Shown in pieces: positions 1-10,131 of a stretch of DNA of 22,812 nt; position 1 is the first letter of the stretch; every line of letters starts with the position of its first letter. The DNA is taken from contig NW_014579966.1 of assembly GCF_000485595.1 (NCBI RefSeq), positions 1-22,812 of the forward strand. Reading direction: 5' to 3'. The notes beneath the pieces were generated by a model. It did no database searches, was not told the origin of the DNA, and saw nothing but the letters and a program-made list of their open reading frames with translations. The DNA comes from Priapulus caudatus. Its lineage: Eukaryota > Priapulida > Priapulimorpha > Priapulimorphida > Priapulidae. A program made the translations under genes and the position numbers.

Positions 1-1409
1 TCTGTGCGGGTCTGTTATTATATCGTTCCGTTGTAAAATGAGTCGTGATGGCTCTACCATAATAATATTCCCAACGACAATCACTGGCTGGCCACGGACG
101 GGCATAGGGTTGGGAATATCGGGGCTATGGTACAGTTTTGCAAGAGAAGTTCGTTATGTGTGGGATACGAGAGCCGGCAATGGCGATAAGGAGTGGAGAT
201 GTTGTCTAGGCAGACGCCCCTGTCGGCACGTAGGTGACCGGACGTGGGTTGACGTACGGGTGCTACGATGAGTTATGGTAATGGAGCGTTAGCGGCGCCG
301 GTCGTAGAAAATAGACGAGTGGCAAGTCAGGAACTTAACTCTGTGCTGGAGTGATCTAAGATGTTACTTTTACTTGCCTGAAAGATGCCCAGTACTAATG
401 GGCAGTGATCGCGGCTATGTTCGAGTTTGTAAGCAAGCCAAGCATAAACTACTGCTGGGCTTTTCTGATCCGCGTGAACTAATTTTAAACAGCTTGTTTA
501 TGTGTCGTCAGCAGGATAAATCGGGCTTTGGGCGTGATGTTAGATACGGGTGTGAACTGGTGTGATGATGCCGCTGGTATGGTGAATGCATTAGCCGTTG
601 CTGCAATAGTTGCCCACGGTAAACGCCGTCGTGGCGCCGTTAGAAGCCGCGTTTTACTCGCCCCCACCTGGTAAATGAAATCGCCGGACGAACGAGAAAT
701 CTATTCATCTTCTTGTAAGAATCCTGGTAGTTCTGCCTCAGTAGTATAGTAACGGCCTCAAACTGCCAAAATATATCGGCTGGGCGATGCATGCGTCATT
801 AAAAGGTTACTTCAGCGGTGTTGTGAAGTGATATTGTCATACGTTGGCCGCCGGTCTAAAATGCTATCGCACAATTACTCGCCCGGGCGCCGCATTTAGC
901 CGCTTAAAAATCCGACCGCTTTAGAGTGTCCGGGCGGGTGGCTCCGATTGGTCAAATCGGTCGACCACTTAACGATCTTTCGAATCAGATTTGAATAGAT
1001 TATACGCAGTGCTAAGCGTCCGGTCATCCAGTGATAGAAAGCTTGATAGCTTGATACGAAGCTGATAAGTCACGTGATTAAACCACGCCCAGCTGTTTCA
1101 ATCGTTGAATTTAACTGTGGATTTACTATTGCTTCAAAGCGTTACATAAACACGTTTTGTAAAAATTGGCTATTCCTAAAGGTAAGTAATATTAATGTAA
1201 AGAACCTATTGTTTTATCTGTTTTTTACTGAAAAAGATATAGGTTCAGATTCACAGATACAGAAGACATATGGCCCGGACGCGTAGCCTGGAGCTGCGCG
1301 GCAGAGTGAGACCGGAGCCGCGTGAGCCACCGGCTACTATGTATAAAATTGAATTATTACAGCTAACTCGCGCTTTGTTAAATCTATTCGGTTAAGCGTT
1401 GCATTTATA
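1..1409. other. No supported gene (mixed-composition DNA)
   Basis: Open frames here are 60-77 codons, no longer than expected by chance, and none shows a recognisable motif. The only local structure I saw is a small perfect hairpin at 944-960 (6-bp stem CCGATT/AATCGG, 5-base loop). The stretch becomes AT-richer after about 1060. I see no RNA gene and no mobile-element ends. Confidence 0.6.
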
Positions 1410-1525
1410 ATGCTACTACTGACTACTGACTATCTACTACTCACTACTACTACTACTACTACTACTAACTACTACTACAGGACTACTACTACTACTACTG
1501 ACTACTACTATCTACTACTACTCAG
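1410..1525. repeat. (ACT)n / (CTA)n trinucleotide tract
   Basis: An interrupted trinucleotide microsatellite of ACT/CTA units, broken by GACTAC and AACTAC variants. The Thr- and Leu/Tyr-rich frame that crosses it (1410-1676) comes from the repeat and is not a gene. Confidence 0.9.
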
Positions 1526-2116
1526 CGGACTCAATCCAGTAGAGTCTCACCAACTCGCATCCACTCGCCACTATTTGCCATGCATCAGTGATCTGCATGT
1601 CCGCTATGGCATGCTGGACGATCTGCACCGGATATTCGCAGGCGGAAGCGCGAAAACGCCGCCTAGCGCGTTCTAACACATATCGTGCCCACTTCAATCA
1701 CCTTACCGCAGGTCCTTCGGGCTATAGATAAAACACGTATAGATTCGCTCAATTCGGACAGTTGTGCGATTCACAAGCCTTTTCAACTGACGCAGTAGGT
1801 AGACATCTTCATAGAAATGGTCGGTAATTGTTCCGTCTTGCTGGTCCGCGCGCTGTACGTTCGCAGTAGAAAGCGAGTTTACCCATTTGGGTGTTTCATG
1901 CCTGACACTTATTTTTCGAACATATCCGGTCCCCACTCGATGCGCCACGGAGCGCCTATGTTTATGGCATTTCACAGCATGTTTTCTTTCGGGTTTTGTC
2001 TATATTCCAGGCCGGTACGCGGAGATTACGGTCCCATAATTTGCTATATATTGAACCTAATCGCGGCGTCAATAAACTCAATATCAGCAGAGAGTAAACT
2101 AGCTAAGGACATGTGT
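1526..2116. other. No confirmed gene; two overlapping ~90-100-codon frames
   Basis: A minus-strand frame (1975-1703, 90 codons) has amino-acid composition like ordinary protein, and its stop lies in a GTAAGG that could be a splice donor. An overlapping plus-strand frame (1817-2122, 101 codons) is equally long. I recognise neither. At this length and base composition both may be chance, so neither is called as a gene. Confidence 0.4.
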
Positions 2117-2390
2117 CTATAGGTATTCTAGAATATATTAGTGCAAATGATCTCCCGTCACCGGCTGTGAATTCATATTACTCTCTGTGATATTGATATT
2201 GACGCACGATCTTAGCAATAGTACAATCATATGCGCGCGCAAAGTGAATTACATGATGATTAAAAGTTTCTAAAATTTCTTCCCCTCAGAATACCTATAG
2301 ATCACAGTCTTAGCCTATACTCGTCTGTGAATATTGGAGTTTATTTGCGCACGATTAGTCAATATAGTTGAAAATATATGCGTACGGTAT
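2117..2390. repeat. Copy of a dispersed ~200-bp repeat family
   Basis: Positions 2119-2150 (starting ATAGGTATTCTAGAAT) align with 17339-17370. The motif TATTGACGCACGAT at about 2200, and its variant at about 2338 (GAGTTTATTTGCGCACGATTAG), match 17209-17225 and 17402-17420. This is therefore a diverged member of the repeat that forms an array inside the 16.6-20.2 kb foldback structure. A perfect 13-bp inverted repeat, CTATAGGTATTCT at 2117-2129 and its complement at 2288-2300, encloses most of one unit. A partial ATAGGTATTCT recurs at 3123-3133. Confidence 0.65.
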
Positions 2391-2631
2391 ATTCCGGTAC
2401 CGCGGCCTTGATATAGAACTCCCTTTTTCGTCACGCGGCTGCGGCCGGCTAAGCTAGACTGCGTGCGGTGGAAAGTTGACACACGCGGCACTAACTATAA
2501 GTCTAGTCGTAGCCAAGGATGACTTGGCGAAGGGTGAAGTCGTACCTCAGTCTAGCTGTAGGCCAATGGATAGGACAGGATGTTCTGATTTTTCCATGAT
2601 GACGACACAGTTACGAGCATCTACATATAGC
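2391..2631. other. Short unassigned stretch
   Basis: Mixed-composition DNA between two repeats. No open frame or recognisable motif was seen. Confidence 0.5.
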
Positions 2632-2682
2632 ATAGGCATGCATAGGGCATAGAGCATAGGCATAGAGCATAGAGCATATATA
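2632..2682. repeat. GCATAGR heptamer tandem repeat
   Basis: Imperfect tandem copies of GCATAGG and GCATAGA (for example AGAGCATAGGCATAGAGCAT), about seven units, ending in GCATATATAG. Confidence 0.85.
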
Positions 2683-2939
2683 GTTCGGATTCAAACATTA
2701 TCCATCGATATTGCATCCATCATATATATGCCACTGTGTGTAGTGCATTGCACTAGAACTGTAAGGCCTGTCAATGTGAGAATCAAAGCAGTCAAAAGAT
2801 TTTTGCCTTTCCAGTCAAACGTCTAACAGCCAACGCTAGCGAACGTCCTACCACCTCCAGTAGTAACGCAACGTTGGGTGTTGTTTCACTGTTACTCGAC
2901 TACACAAAAATGTGTTTGAACAGTCTTCTAACCCTTGCA

Positions 2940-3290
2940 ACATACGCGTTTGTTGCTCAGCTAGTAGTAGTACTAGCTCTATATCTATACTATTATAGTA
3001 TCAGTAGTAGTAAAACAGGTAGCTCTAGTACTATAGTAGTAACTAAGTCTAGTACTTATCTAGTACTAGCTGACATTATAGTCTTCAGTAACGCCGACCA
3101 AGGCCTGTGTGAATAACGTGGATATAGGTATTCTTAACCTAGCATAACGTACGTTCTTGAGGCTAGTTAGTTCTAGTACTAGTAAAACGACAGTATTAGT
3201 ACTAGTGAGTTAGTGGCAGTAGTGCCAGTACTAATAGTAGTACTACTACTGACTACTAATTATTGTAACATGTACTTGTAGTAATTACTG
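2940..3290. repeat. TAGTA / AGTACT-rich low-complexity region
   Basis: Unusually dense in TAGTA, AGTACTAG and CTAGTACT words, ending in a TAGTACTACTACTGACTAC run. Many of the words are self-complementary. The 80-codon frame at 2874-3116 has a hydrophobic, then Tyr/Ser-rich translation that largely mirrors this composition, so I do not treat it as a gene. Confidence 0.7.
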
Positions 3291-4429
3291 AATAGTAATG
3301 TAATGGAAGTATTCGTAGTCTGCATACCCAATTCAATTGTATTCACCCTTGTATCTTGTTATCTTGTTCTTGGTACCTCGTCCTCTGTAATTTCACAAGG
3401 CACTCGGTATTCTACGCATGGTGCGGGGTCTTATCTAGAGATAAAAGGATTCGGGATAAAAAAAGGAGATAGAAAAAAGATGCTCGCCCTTCTAGTTCTC
3501 TAGATTGTAGTGTTCTTCTAGGACCCAGTATTTTCCGCTAATGAATTGCTAATGCTCTGGTTTCATAAAACTCCTGTGGTTGTTCAACTGATCGAGTTTT
3601 CTATGTCGTTGTCCCTTCTTATATGTTATTATAGCTATTAAATTTATATAAATGTTCCAATGTTCCATGTTTCCAAGAAACGGTATTGGCTAGGGTTACA
3701 ATACGCCTATACTAGACAGGCCCCTTGCTTATCATAGCAAGCAATGTTACTCTACCTATTCCTCTCATAGCTGACTAATGATCAAAGCAATGGAGATTGT
3801 AGTGTGTAGGGGTTGCATTAGCGAGACGAAGCCAGTACCCCAGTAATGGAGGTGATGATAAACCCGCACCTCACATTAGCAAAGCGAGTATGAACTCGTG
3901 CATTTGCGGACTAGGGGTGCAGATGATATAAGGCAAGTCACATGCGATGATAGAGATGGCAGATAATGTGTTAATTGGTTTACATATTGAAAAGAAGCTC
4001 TCCGGAAAATGATTCACATATCATATATTCCTAATGAAGAAGCTGGTATTGAAATGCATTGCACTTTCGCCTTACTGGCTGTCATCCGAAAATCAACAAA
4101 TCAAATTACTAACTCCCACGTCAACCACAACCCCTGCTACTCGTCGATACCAACTGCCACCAATGCTACCACTATTTTTAAAGTGGCGGAAGCTCCGGTG
4201 AAATGCAGGCAATGCGATTCTAAAACAGCTATGATTTGAAAGAGGTAACTGGGCGCACAATCCGCGGTACATCTTCCTATCACTCATGCCAAACGTCTGC
4301 CTTCTGTGTTCCCCGCTAATGATTGCCGCCAGTGTTTCGCTGCAGCTGTGGACCGTGCGATCCGACCTATGGATTCGGCGCAGCGGATCCATAGCGCCAG
4401 TCGCTGCATACTGTCGTAGGAGGTTGCGC
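3291..4429. other. No supported gene
   Basis: Moderately AT-rich DNA. Opposing frames at 4009-4239 (plus) and 4461-4093 (minus) overlap and show no family motif. The minus one runs into the downstream side of the LINE fragment and may be retroelement-adjacent sequence. A GCATTAGCGAGACGAAG-like word near 3815 has a diverged relative near 3876 (ACATTAGCAAAGCGAG), which suggests an old repeat. Confidence 0.5.
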
Positions 4430-4895
4430 GGTCGCGTGCGCCTTGCCGGCGGACGCGGCACGATTCTCGCTCAGCGCGGTTATTAGGTCAACACTCCTTT
4501 TGGCAACACTTCTCTGGTACTCGCGTCTATCATCTGATATCCCTTGAATCTCGCAGTCAATGTAATTCAGTGGCCGTCTTCCTCTGGGTTGGGGCAGCAG
4601 TCCAACTCGGTAATACATGCAGATATGATTTGGTTCTTGGCACGAAAACCAGTGACCGCAAAACGCTGTTCTGCGACGACGTACAATCGTAGAAATGGTG
4701 GTATGTCTCCATAGATCTTCTGCTTTTGGTTTGTGTTCCCGACCAGCTGATCGTTTCCTGAGACTCCTCATTAAGAAGCCGAGTATATATGTGGCTATCA
4801 CCGGCCTGCAAAGTGCTTCTTCATGGTCCACGTCCTGAGTCCATATAAGAGACATGTATTCTTATATGGATGCAGCATTTTATATACATATAATG
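4430..4895 (-). mobile_element. Decayed non-LTR (LINE) reverse-transcriptase C-terminal fragment
   Basis: Read on the minus strand in three frames, the translation follows the C-terminal region of the polyprotein of many animal LINEs. It begins near 4880 with LLYGLRTWTMKKHFAG, matching the conserved LLYGSETWT block. It continues around 4795-4730 with IYTRLLN and ISWSGTQTK, matching YTRLL and ISWRxHVTN. From about 4720 to 4470 it gives LWRHTTISTIVRRRR, FCGHWF and GRRPLNYIDC, then REYQRSVAKRS; these match the RFAGHC..GRRPLxYID..DRxxW tail. Continuity needs frame changes near 4805 and 4730, and the catalytic reverse-transcriptase motifs are absent, so it is a 5'-truncated dead copy. The last frame stays open to a TAG at 4367-4369, beyond recognisable similarity. 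The exact clade (CR1-, RTE- or Jockey-like) cannot be fixed from this piece. Confidence 0.8.
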
Positions 4896-5130
4896 CAAAT
4901 GTATCGCCGTGAAAGGAATAACTAGCCGATCCGAACCTACAATAAAATTATGGATAAAGAAAGCCAAAGCGTGTGAATTCTGTTGAAAGAGAATGTGATG
5001 CATAAGATTAAAATATTCCGTGATTATAATGTGTCGTTGTGTACTATGATGGGTTGTAGTGATGTATGAGAAGAAGGAATACAACCTCATGATATATGTA
5101 ATATATATCTATACATATATACCATGATAT
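4896..5130. other. AT-rich unassigned DNA
   Basis: AT-rich, ending in ATATAT/CATGATATAT words at 5090-5130 that could form several weak hairpins. No gene seen. Confidence 0.5.
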
Positions 5131-5137
5131 ATATGTT

Positions 5138-5250
5138 GTCGTGTGTGGTGTGTATGTGTTGTGTGTGTGTGTTTGTGTAGTCGTCGTGTGTGTGGTGTGT
5201 GTGTGTGTGCGTGGCCCGTGGTGCGTCTATGCGTGCGTGTGTGCCGGTAT
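5138..5250. repeat. Interrupted (TG)n microsatellite
   Basis: Tracts of TGTGTG broken by GTGG, TATG, GTCGTCG and GTGCG variants. The Val/Cys-rich frame at 5143-5331 is a translation of the repeat. Confidence 0.9.
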
Positions 5251-6160
5251 GCGATGGAGACCATCTTTCGGCAGATAGTATCTGATCGGGCTAGAAAATT
5301 ATACCGTCAAACCTCCATCAATAAAGTGTGACATGATAGAGTCAAGGGACTGTATCCGCAAGATAATATTAAGAAAATAGCTTTTTCTCAAAAACATATT
5401 ATAGTTTTCTTTGCTCAGTAATCATACGGTGCTGATCTGAGCTGCAATTCATATTAGCGCGTCTGTTCTCTCTTCGTGACATTCTTGCGAGCTATGGAAT
5501 ATATTTTGTTAATGGGGGTTGTGTCTCCTGCATTCAAACTACGACTGACTATTGGTGGGCACCCGCGCCCGGACGGCCGTCTTTCTTCACCGCAGGTGTC
5601 CAGTTCAAAATTGCAGAGCGGGCACGTTCCCCCTGTTGGCCATTAAATACAAAACGGGAATTACATTATGGGAATCACTGGAGTTCCTTAGTCTGAGAAT
5701 TCGTGGGCACAGTGACTGACCTCTGACACAGCGTCTTGCTGTACGCATTCATCGTAACATCCGTTGAAAATGTTGCTATCCTAAAAGCGCACGAAAAACT
5801 ATAATAAACAACTGAGACATAACCCCTAATTACCTCAATGACTACGCCACCGCGAATCGCCACTCTGCGACACACGATTTACTCGGCTGCATGCCCTCGC
5901 AAATCCAATTGTCGGCTGATACAAAGGTCAGTTGCTGCAATACTCCTAATCGACGCCCGAAGTGTAGTCATAGGCACTATCCATAACACAAAACCCCAAT
6001 CGCCTCGTAGCTGAATCATAGAGCAGAGACCACCTGCTGAAATGTCGGTTGGATCGAATGCCCGTCTTTTTTAAATTCATTCTTCTTTGTTTTTCTGTAT
6101 TTCTTCTTTTATACGCATATTACGGTTGTGAGCAAGCAGATCGTGAAGTTGTCGAGATTA
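5251..6160. other. No supported gene
   Basis: No open frame longer than about 66 codons and no domain-like sequence. A pyrimidine-rich patch lies at about 6063-6110. I see no RNA gene or element end. Confidence 0.55.
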
Positions 6161-6164
6161 CATT

Positions 6165-6800
6165 CAGCTGTCACGCACGCATGTTCGTGTAACTCAGTAC
6201 GACGGCAACGCACGGCGCGGCCAGATGTAGGGTGCACACACACACTGCATGCCCGGGACCGCGACCTATCCACGCAGCGCACGCACGCCACGGCACCGAT
6301 TCGGCACGCACGCACGTCTACGTGCACATGCATGCACGCGACGCACGCACGTGTACCTACACACAACAAACGTACGAACGCACTAACATGCACACAACGT
6401 GTACCTGCACACAGCACGTGGCGCAGCCGACGCACCCGCACAAACATGTACCTCACACGCGCGCACCGCACGCACACGTGTTAGTGCACACACACGACGC
6501 ACAGGCACGCACGCATGCATCGCACGTGTAAGTTCAAGCACGCACGCACGCCCGCACCATGTACGTACGCACGCACGCACGCACGAAACTGCACGTGACG
6601 TGCACACGCTTCGGCACGCACCATGCCGGCAGGTGTTACGCTGCGCATGCAACGTATCCATGCACTGCGACACGTCGCGTACGCAACGCACGCACGCACG
6701 CCGTGTACGTGCAGCACACACGGGACGCAGCGCACGCACGTGTACGTGCACTACACCGGACGAACGCCGCGCACGTGTACGTGCACACGCACGCACACAT
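6165..6800. repeat. (ACGC)n-rich alternating purine-pyrimidine tract
   Basis: About 630 bp dominated by GCAC, ACGC and CACA words, with long runs of alternating purine and pyrimidine. Embedded self-complementary words such as CACGTGTACGTGCA recur near 6345, 6520, 6703, 6740 and 6770. All six frames tend to stay open because the tetramer carries no stop codons, giving the 99-169-codon His/Thr/Arg- and Cys/Val/Arg-rich frames on both strands. None is called as a gene. Confidence 0.85.
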
Positions 6801-6949
6801 CCATCTCGCTGGCATCGACTATTGGGATTTGGAGCTATACAGGCACAGCTGTTATTTTCCCGTTCGCGTGATTGCACGAGCATTCTTCAAGTGCTTCTCA
6901 TGCAATAGCGATTTTCATATGTACGAATTCGACCCCCCGCTGTACTCAA

Positions 6950-7675
6950 CAGGCCTTGAAGCATATCAACTGGTAAGCGGTGCACGGCCGCCATTGCGGG
7001 TACACTAATACTGATATAAAGCAAGCGTGCGAAGAGCGTGCGCCGAGGCAATTCGCATCGAGTCGCATTGACTTTTCACGAAGGATTCTTTCAAGCACAA
7101 ATACTCAACAATTACGACCTCCATCTTTGAGCTACCTAAGTTGAAAAGTACAGTGCTTTACTTGTTGTAGAATATATCACGATGTCTCACTTCGCAGTGA
7201 AGCAGAGCATGTTCACGCAAATCACGAATTAGAGTCATGCAAATTCCTCAGCGATCTCTAGGATTGCTGCGCGATTGGAAGACATCATTAAGTACATGGC
7301 GGAAAGCGGCGCAGCTGCACTGGCTAACCACAACACGTTCTTTCCAATGAATTGTGTTTACAATCGCGCAGCACGCTAGACGATGCGCGAGAAATTTCAT
7401 GATTAATTCGTGAATTTTGGCGTATGACACAGCTCCGCTGCGAGGAGACATGATCTGTTCTACAACCAAGTAAGCGGCCTTACTGTCAATTAGAGAGCAA
7501 AGATGGAGTCGTAAGGTTGAGTATTTGTGTCTGAAGACCTGTGAAATCAAGCGAGCGTCGAGCGAATTTCCTCGGCGCACGCTTTCGCACCGCTTGCTCT
7601 TTATATTCTAGTGTATTAGTGCTACAGCGCAATGGCGGCGCCGTGCGCTTACAGTTGATATGCTTCAAGTGCCTG
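6950..7675. mobile_element. ~725-bp imperfect palindrome (MITE- or foldback-like)
   Basis: The left arm (about 6950-7310) is the reverse complement of the right arm (about 7320-7675) along nearly its whole length. Matched anchors are CCATCTTTG 7121-7129 with CAAAGATGG 7498-7506; GCAAGC 7021-7026 with GCTTGC 7592-7597; GCTGCGCGATTG 7266-7277 with CAATCGCGCAGC 7361-7372; and the CAACTG/CGGCCGCCATTGCG block (6968-6999) with its complement at 7626-7657. The centre lies near GCAGCTGC at 7311-7318. Arms differ by many substitutions and small indels. I see no clear target-site duplication and no coding frame. A non-autonomous DNA transposon or a foldback element is most likely. Confidence 0.75.
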
Positions 7676-8345
7676 TGCGTCTGCTAAACATCACTATAGG
7701 CCTAGCATGCGTCGAGAATTACTTTCAACGCTTGAAGGACGTTACGGCTTTCTGTAGCCACGTGGGCTAGCCGGATGGAAAGCGAAAGCCTTGCTGCACC
7801 ACTTACCTATAGTTTCTACTTGGACTGGACACCTGGCCGGTCAGCAGCGTGGGGTCCAGTGACTGTGTAGCGTGGAAGTACCGTATCGTTGTAGACAGTA
7901 GACGTGAGATAGTAGATCGTATACCGGTGATGTAAACGGTAAACACGTTATAGGCTTTAGTTCTAAACACAATGAACAGTGACAGTGGTACACATACGCA
8001 AGCGATGGTCGCGGGACTCTCTCTGAACTCACTCAACGCTTGCTTTTATGCATCTCTCTTGACCTCGCTCTGGTTCCAACGGCCTTTTTCGAAAGCCGGT
8101 TTGTAGCCCCGGGCGGTCCCGCCGTGTCTGGCCGTGTCGCGATCGCTTGTCATTAAGGTTCCCTTGAGACAACTGGTCGACGAATTCGGGTACCTCGGTC
8201 CGTGACTTCTTCTTGGACAATGCTAACCAGTTTATGCGCCCAAGTATGTGTTGGTGGTCAGCAGAGCTGTCCCTGTCCATTTCCTTGATTACCTAGGCGG
8301 TGTGGAAATAGTGTTTTCCGGAAATCTCACGGTTCGTACAACTGT
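7676..8345. other. No supported gene
   Basis: Contains minus-strand frames of 77-83 codons (8036-7803 and 8280-8029). The latter is hydrophilic and charge-rich. I recognise neither. No splice context or homologous motif supports them. Confidence 0.45.
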
Positions 8346-8346
8346 A

Positions 8347-8420
8347 ACCACGTGGTCCCACGGCTGTATATAAGCTTCGGCGTCCCAGCTCAAAGCAACG
8401 ACAGAGCCAGCTGCTCAGTC
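8347..8420 (+). promoter_or_regulatory. Possible core promoter (E-box, TATA-like, Inr-like)
   Basis: CCACGTGG at 8348-8355 contains a perfect CACGTG E-box. TATATAAG follows at 8367-8374. TCAGTC, resembling the animal initiator consensus, occurs at 8416-8421, about 50 bp downstream; this is farther than the usual 25-30 bp. No recognisable coding sequence follows: the downstream frames at 8352-8543 and 8540-8761 are short and the second is partly ACGC repeat. This is a motif match only. Confidence 0.2.
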
Positions 8421-8637
8421 AGGAAGCTCGCACGCCTCCCTCGCTCTCTAGCTGCTGGCGCCTGTCCGCCGCTGCTAGCTGACCCTGTAGGGTGTAGCGG
8501 AGCTCGGTCAGAAGTCTACCGAAAAAAACGCTCAGGACGATGATCACGCGCTTGCTGGTCCCCCCTTACCTGACGCAAAAGATACACACTGCGGACCAGC
8601 TCGGCTCAGGTGCAGGGAAGCTCGCTCGCCCTCGCCG
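8421..8637. other. Unassigned GC-richer stretch with a diverged internal repeat
   Basis: The AGCTGCTCAGTCAGGAAGCTCGCACGCCTC region (8409-8438) resembles 8598-8635 (AGCTCGGCTCAGGTGCAGGG onward). No gene can be supported. Confidence 0.4.
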
Positions 8638-8760
8638 CACGGCACGCACGGTGCTAAGTCGCACGCCACGCATGCACGCACATGTACGTCCGCACGCAAC
8701 GCACAGAGGCACAGCAAGCAGCACGTTGCACGCAGCACCACGTGTACGGCACCTAGCATA
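8638..8760. repeat. Short ACGC/GCAC-rich tract
   Basis: The same sequence type as 6165-6800 (GGCACGCACG, CATGCACGCACATGTACG), about 120 bp long and more interrupted. Confidence 0.75.
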
Positions 8761-9068
8761 AACAGCCGCTTTCTACAAACATGTGGTCATTCAATCTGTA
8801 AATGTCAACTAGCACGCTTTGCTTCTGCAACTGCCCAAACATAACAGAATACTCCGTTACCTGATCTATGACTGTCCACGTAAACTCGCTATTAGGCCTG
8901 CGCGATGGTGTGATGCAATGTTTGCTAAGTGAATTAGCCCCGCCAAAAATTCGAGACCGTTCGGCTGGCAGCAATTGACGCGTGCGCCGGCTTTCGATGT
9001 GGCGCACGGATGCGAGAAGCTGCCAGCGCGTGAACTTTTCGTAGTGAACTGCGCGCAAGATCACGTCT
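8761..9068. other. No supported gene
   Basis: A minus-strand frame (9064-8753, 103 codons) is the longest here and I do not recognise it. It lies on the 3' side of the LINE scrap at 9072-9136, so it could be decayed retroelement or flank. Confidence 0.4.
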
Positions 9069-9071
9069 TAG

Positions 9072-9136
9072 CGAGCAGGGTCAACACCTCTCCAGGCGAC
9101 GCTTCTCTGGTATCCGGCTCTTCATCTGATTGTGGT
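9072..9136 (-). mobile_element. Second LINE scrap related to 4482-4536
   Basis: Positions 9078-9132 (GGTCAACACCTCTCC, CTTCTCTGGTAT, TCATCTGAT) align with 4488-4534 (GGTCAACACTCCTTT, CTTCTCTGGTAC, TCATCTGAT). On the minus strand this corresponds to the ISDDRREYQRSVAKRSVDL part of the LINE C-terminus, here diverged. Similarity stops beyond this short block, so it is a small remnant of the same or a related family. Confidence 0.5.
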
Positions 9137-9990
9137 CCCAAGCTGCATAGAAATTATTGAGAAAAGGCCACGCCGTACGCTATCGTGCCGGATTGCGTTT
9201 TCCGTATGTACGCGGTCAGATATATGACTTCGTTGGCGCCAGGCGCTATCCGGAGTAAAACTCATAATGATACTATTAGCATTGTATGTAACTAATTGTT
9301 ACTGAGTAACATTAAATAAAGACTATGCATTGTAATGTTAATAGACTATGCCGCATCTCTAGGCAGTTTTGTCCGTCAGAGACGTATGTCCTGCGTATTA
9401 GACATTGAAATGAATTACAACCTTATCTATAAAGACTTGCAATCTCACTGCTAGTTTTAGCTGTTTATGAACACTACACTTTTGCATTCGTTTTGCAGTT
9501 TTAGTTGAGGACGCTAGGTGTCCTCAGGGCCAGTATACTTGCGGAATAATTGAATTTAGGGCTGCTCGCTTTGTATGCACTTGAGTTTTTAATTTGCGCG
9601 TGAGTGCAATATTGAGATTCTTTGGTTGAGTGGTGGCAAACCTGCCATCACTTACTCAAATAGATTCAATCAGGAGTGACTGATAATTTATAATTATTAA
9701 TCACTCTTGATTAATACACTGAGCAGTTATAAGTGATTTGGTTTTGTATTCACGATCCGATGATGCACGTATCCTCTTGTGGCAATGAGTAGCTTGCCAT
9801 CGGAGATGACACCAGTACCGCGATCGGCACGTCGCAATTGTAGACACGGGGCTCTCTTGTGTTCACTCTCGTCTGTTGCTAGATTTTATGTGTAGTGCAA
9901 AACCTTTAGTTTACGCCGTGTGATTTGTACGTGTTTTAGTAAGTATAAAATATACGGTGAAACGGCAGTTGTAAACTATTACCAATTCTA
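9137..9990. other. No supported gene; three small hairpins
   Basis: AT-rich flank beyond the 3' end of the receptor gene. Hairpins: TGAGGAC/GTCCTCA at 9506-9526 (7-bp stem, 7-base loop); TTGAGTGGTGGCA paired with TGCCATCACTTACTCAA at 9626-9659 (imperfect); AATCAGGAGTGA 9668-9679 with TCACTCTTGATT 9701-9712 (11 of 12 paired). The last two adjoin and may belong to one small decayed inverted-repeat element. No open frame of note. Confidence 0.5.
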
Positions 9991-9993
9991 CTT

Positions 9994-10008
9994 TTTATTT
10001 ATTTTATT
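9994..10008 (-). terminator. Candidate polyadenylation signals of the receptor gene
   Basis: Three overlapping or adjacent TTTATT words on the plus strand (9994-9999, 9998-10003, 10003-10008) read AATAAA on the minus strand. They lie about 125-140 bases after the receptor stop codon at 10134-10132, a normal distance for a short 3' UTR. The motif is common in AT-rich DNA, so placement is suggestive only. Confidence 0.45.
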
Positions 10009-10131
10009 TCTAAGTATGTTCACGCATTTCACGGCCCATATAGCACTTATCTATAAGCGCACAGTCGCCTGGCAGCAGAAAATATCCAGCGACTACAGTA
10101 TCCTTGAACAGCGTCGGCGTCTATTTTGATG

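Noticed and set aside
1703-1975. 90-codon minus-strand frame with a GTAAGG after its last residue, as a coding exon
   Set aside because: An equally long plus-strand frame overlaps it, no family motif is visible, and the donor is only average; left as an unassigned possibility.
6109-7008. Overlapping 82-169-codon frames on both strands, including Cys/Val/Arg-rich ones
   Set aside because: They arise from ACGC/GCAC repeats, stay open on both strands simultaneously, and run into one arm of the palindrome.
8029-8280. 83-codon charged minus-strand frame as a small protein
   Set aside because: Length is within chance expectation, there is no homology I recognise, and no promoter or splice context.
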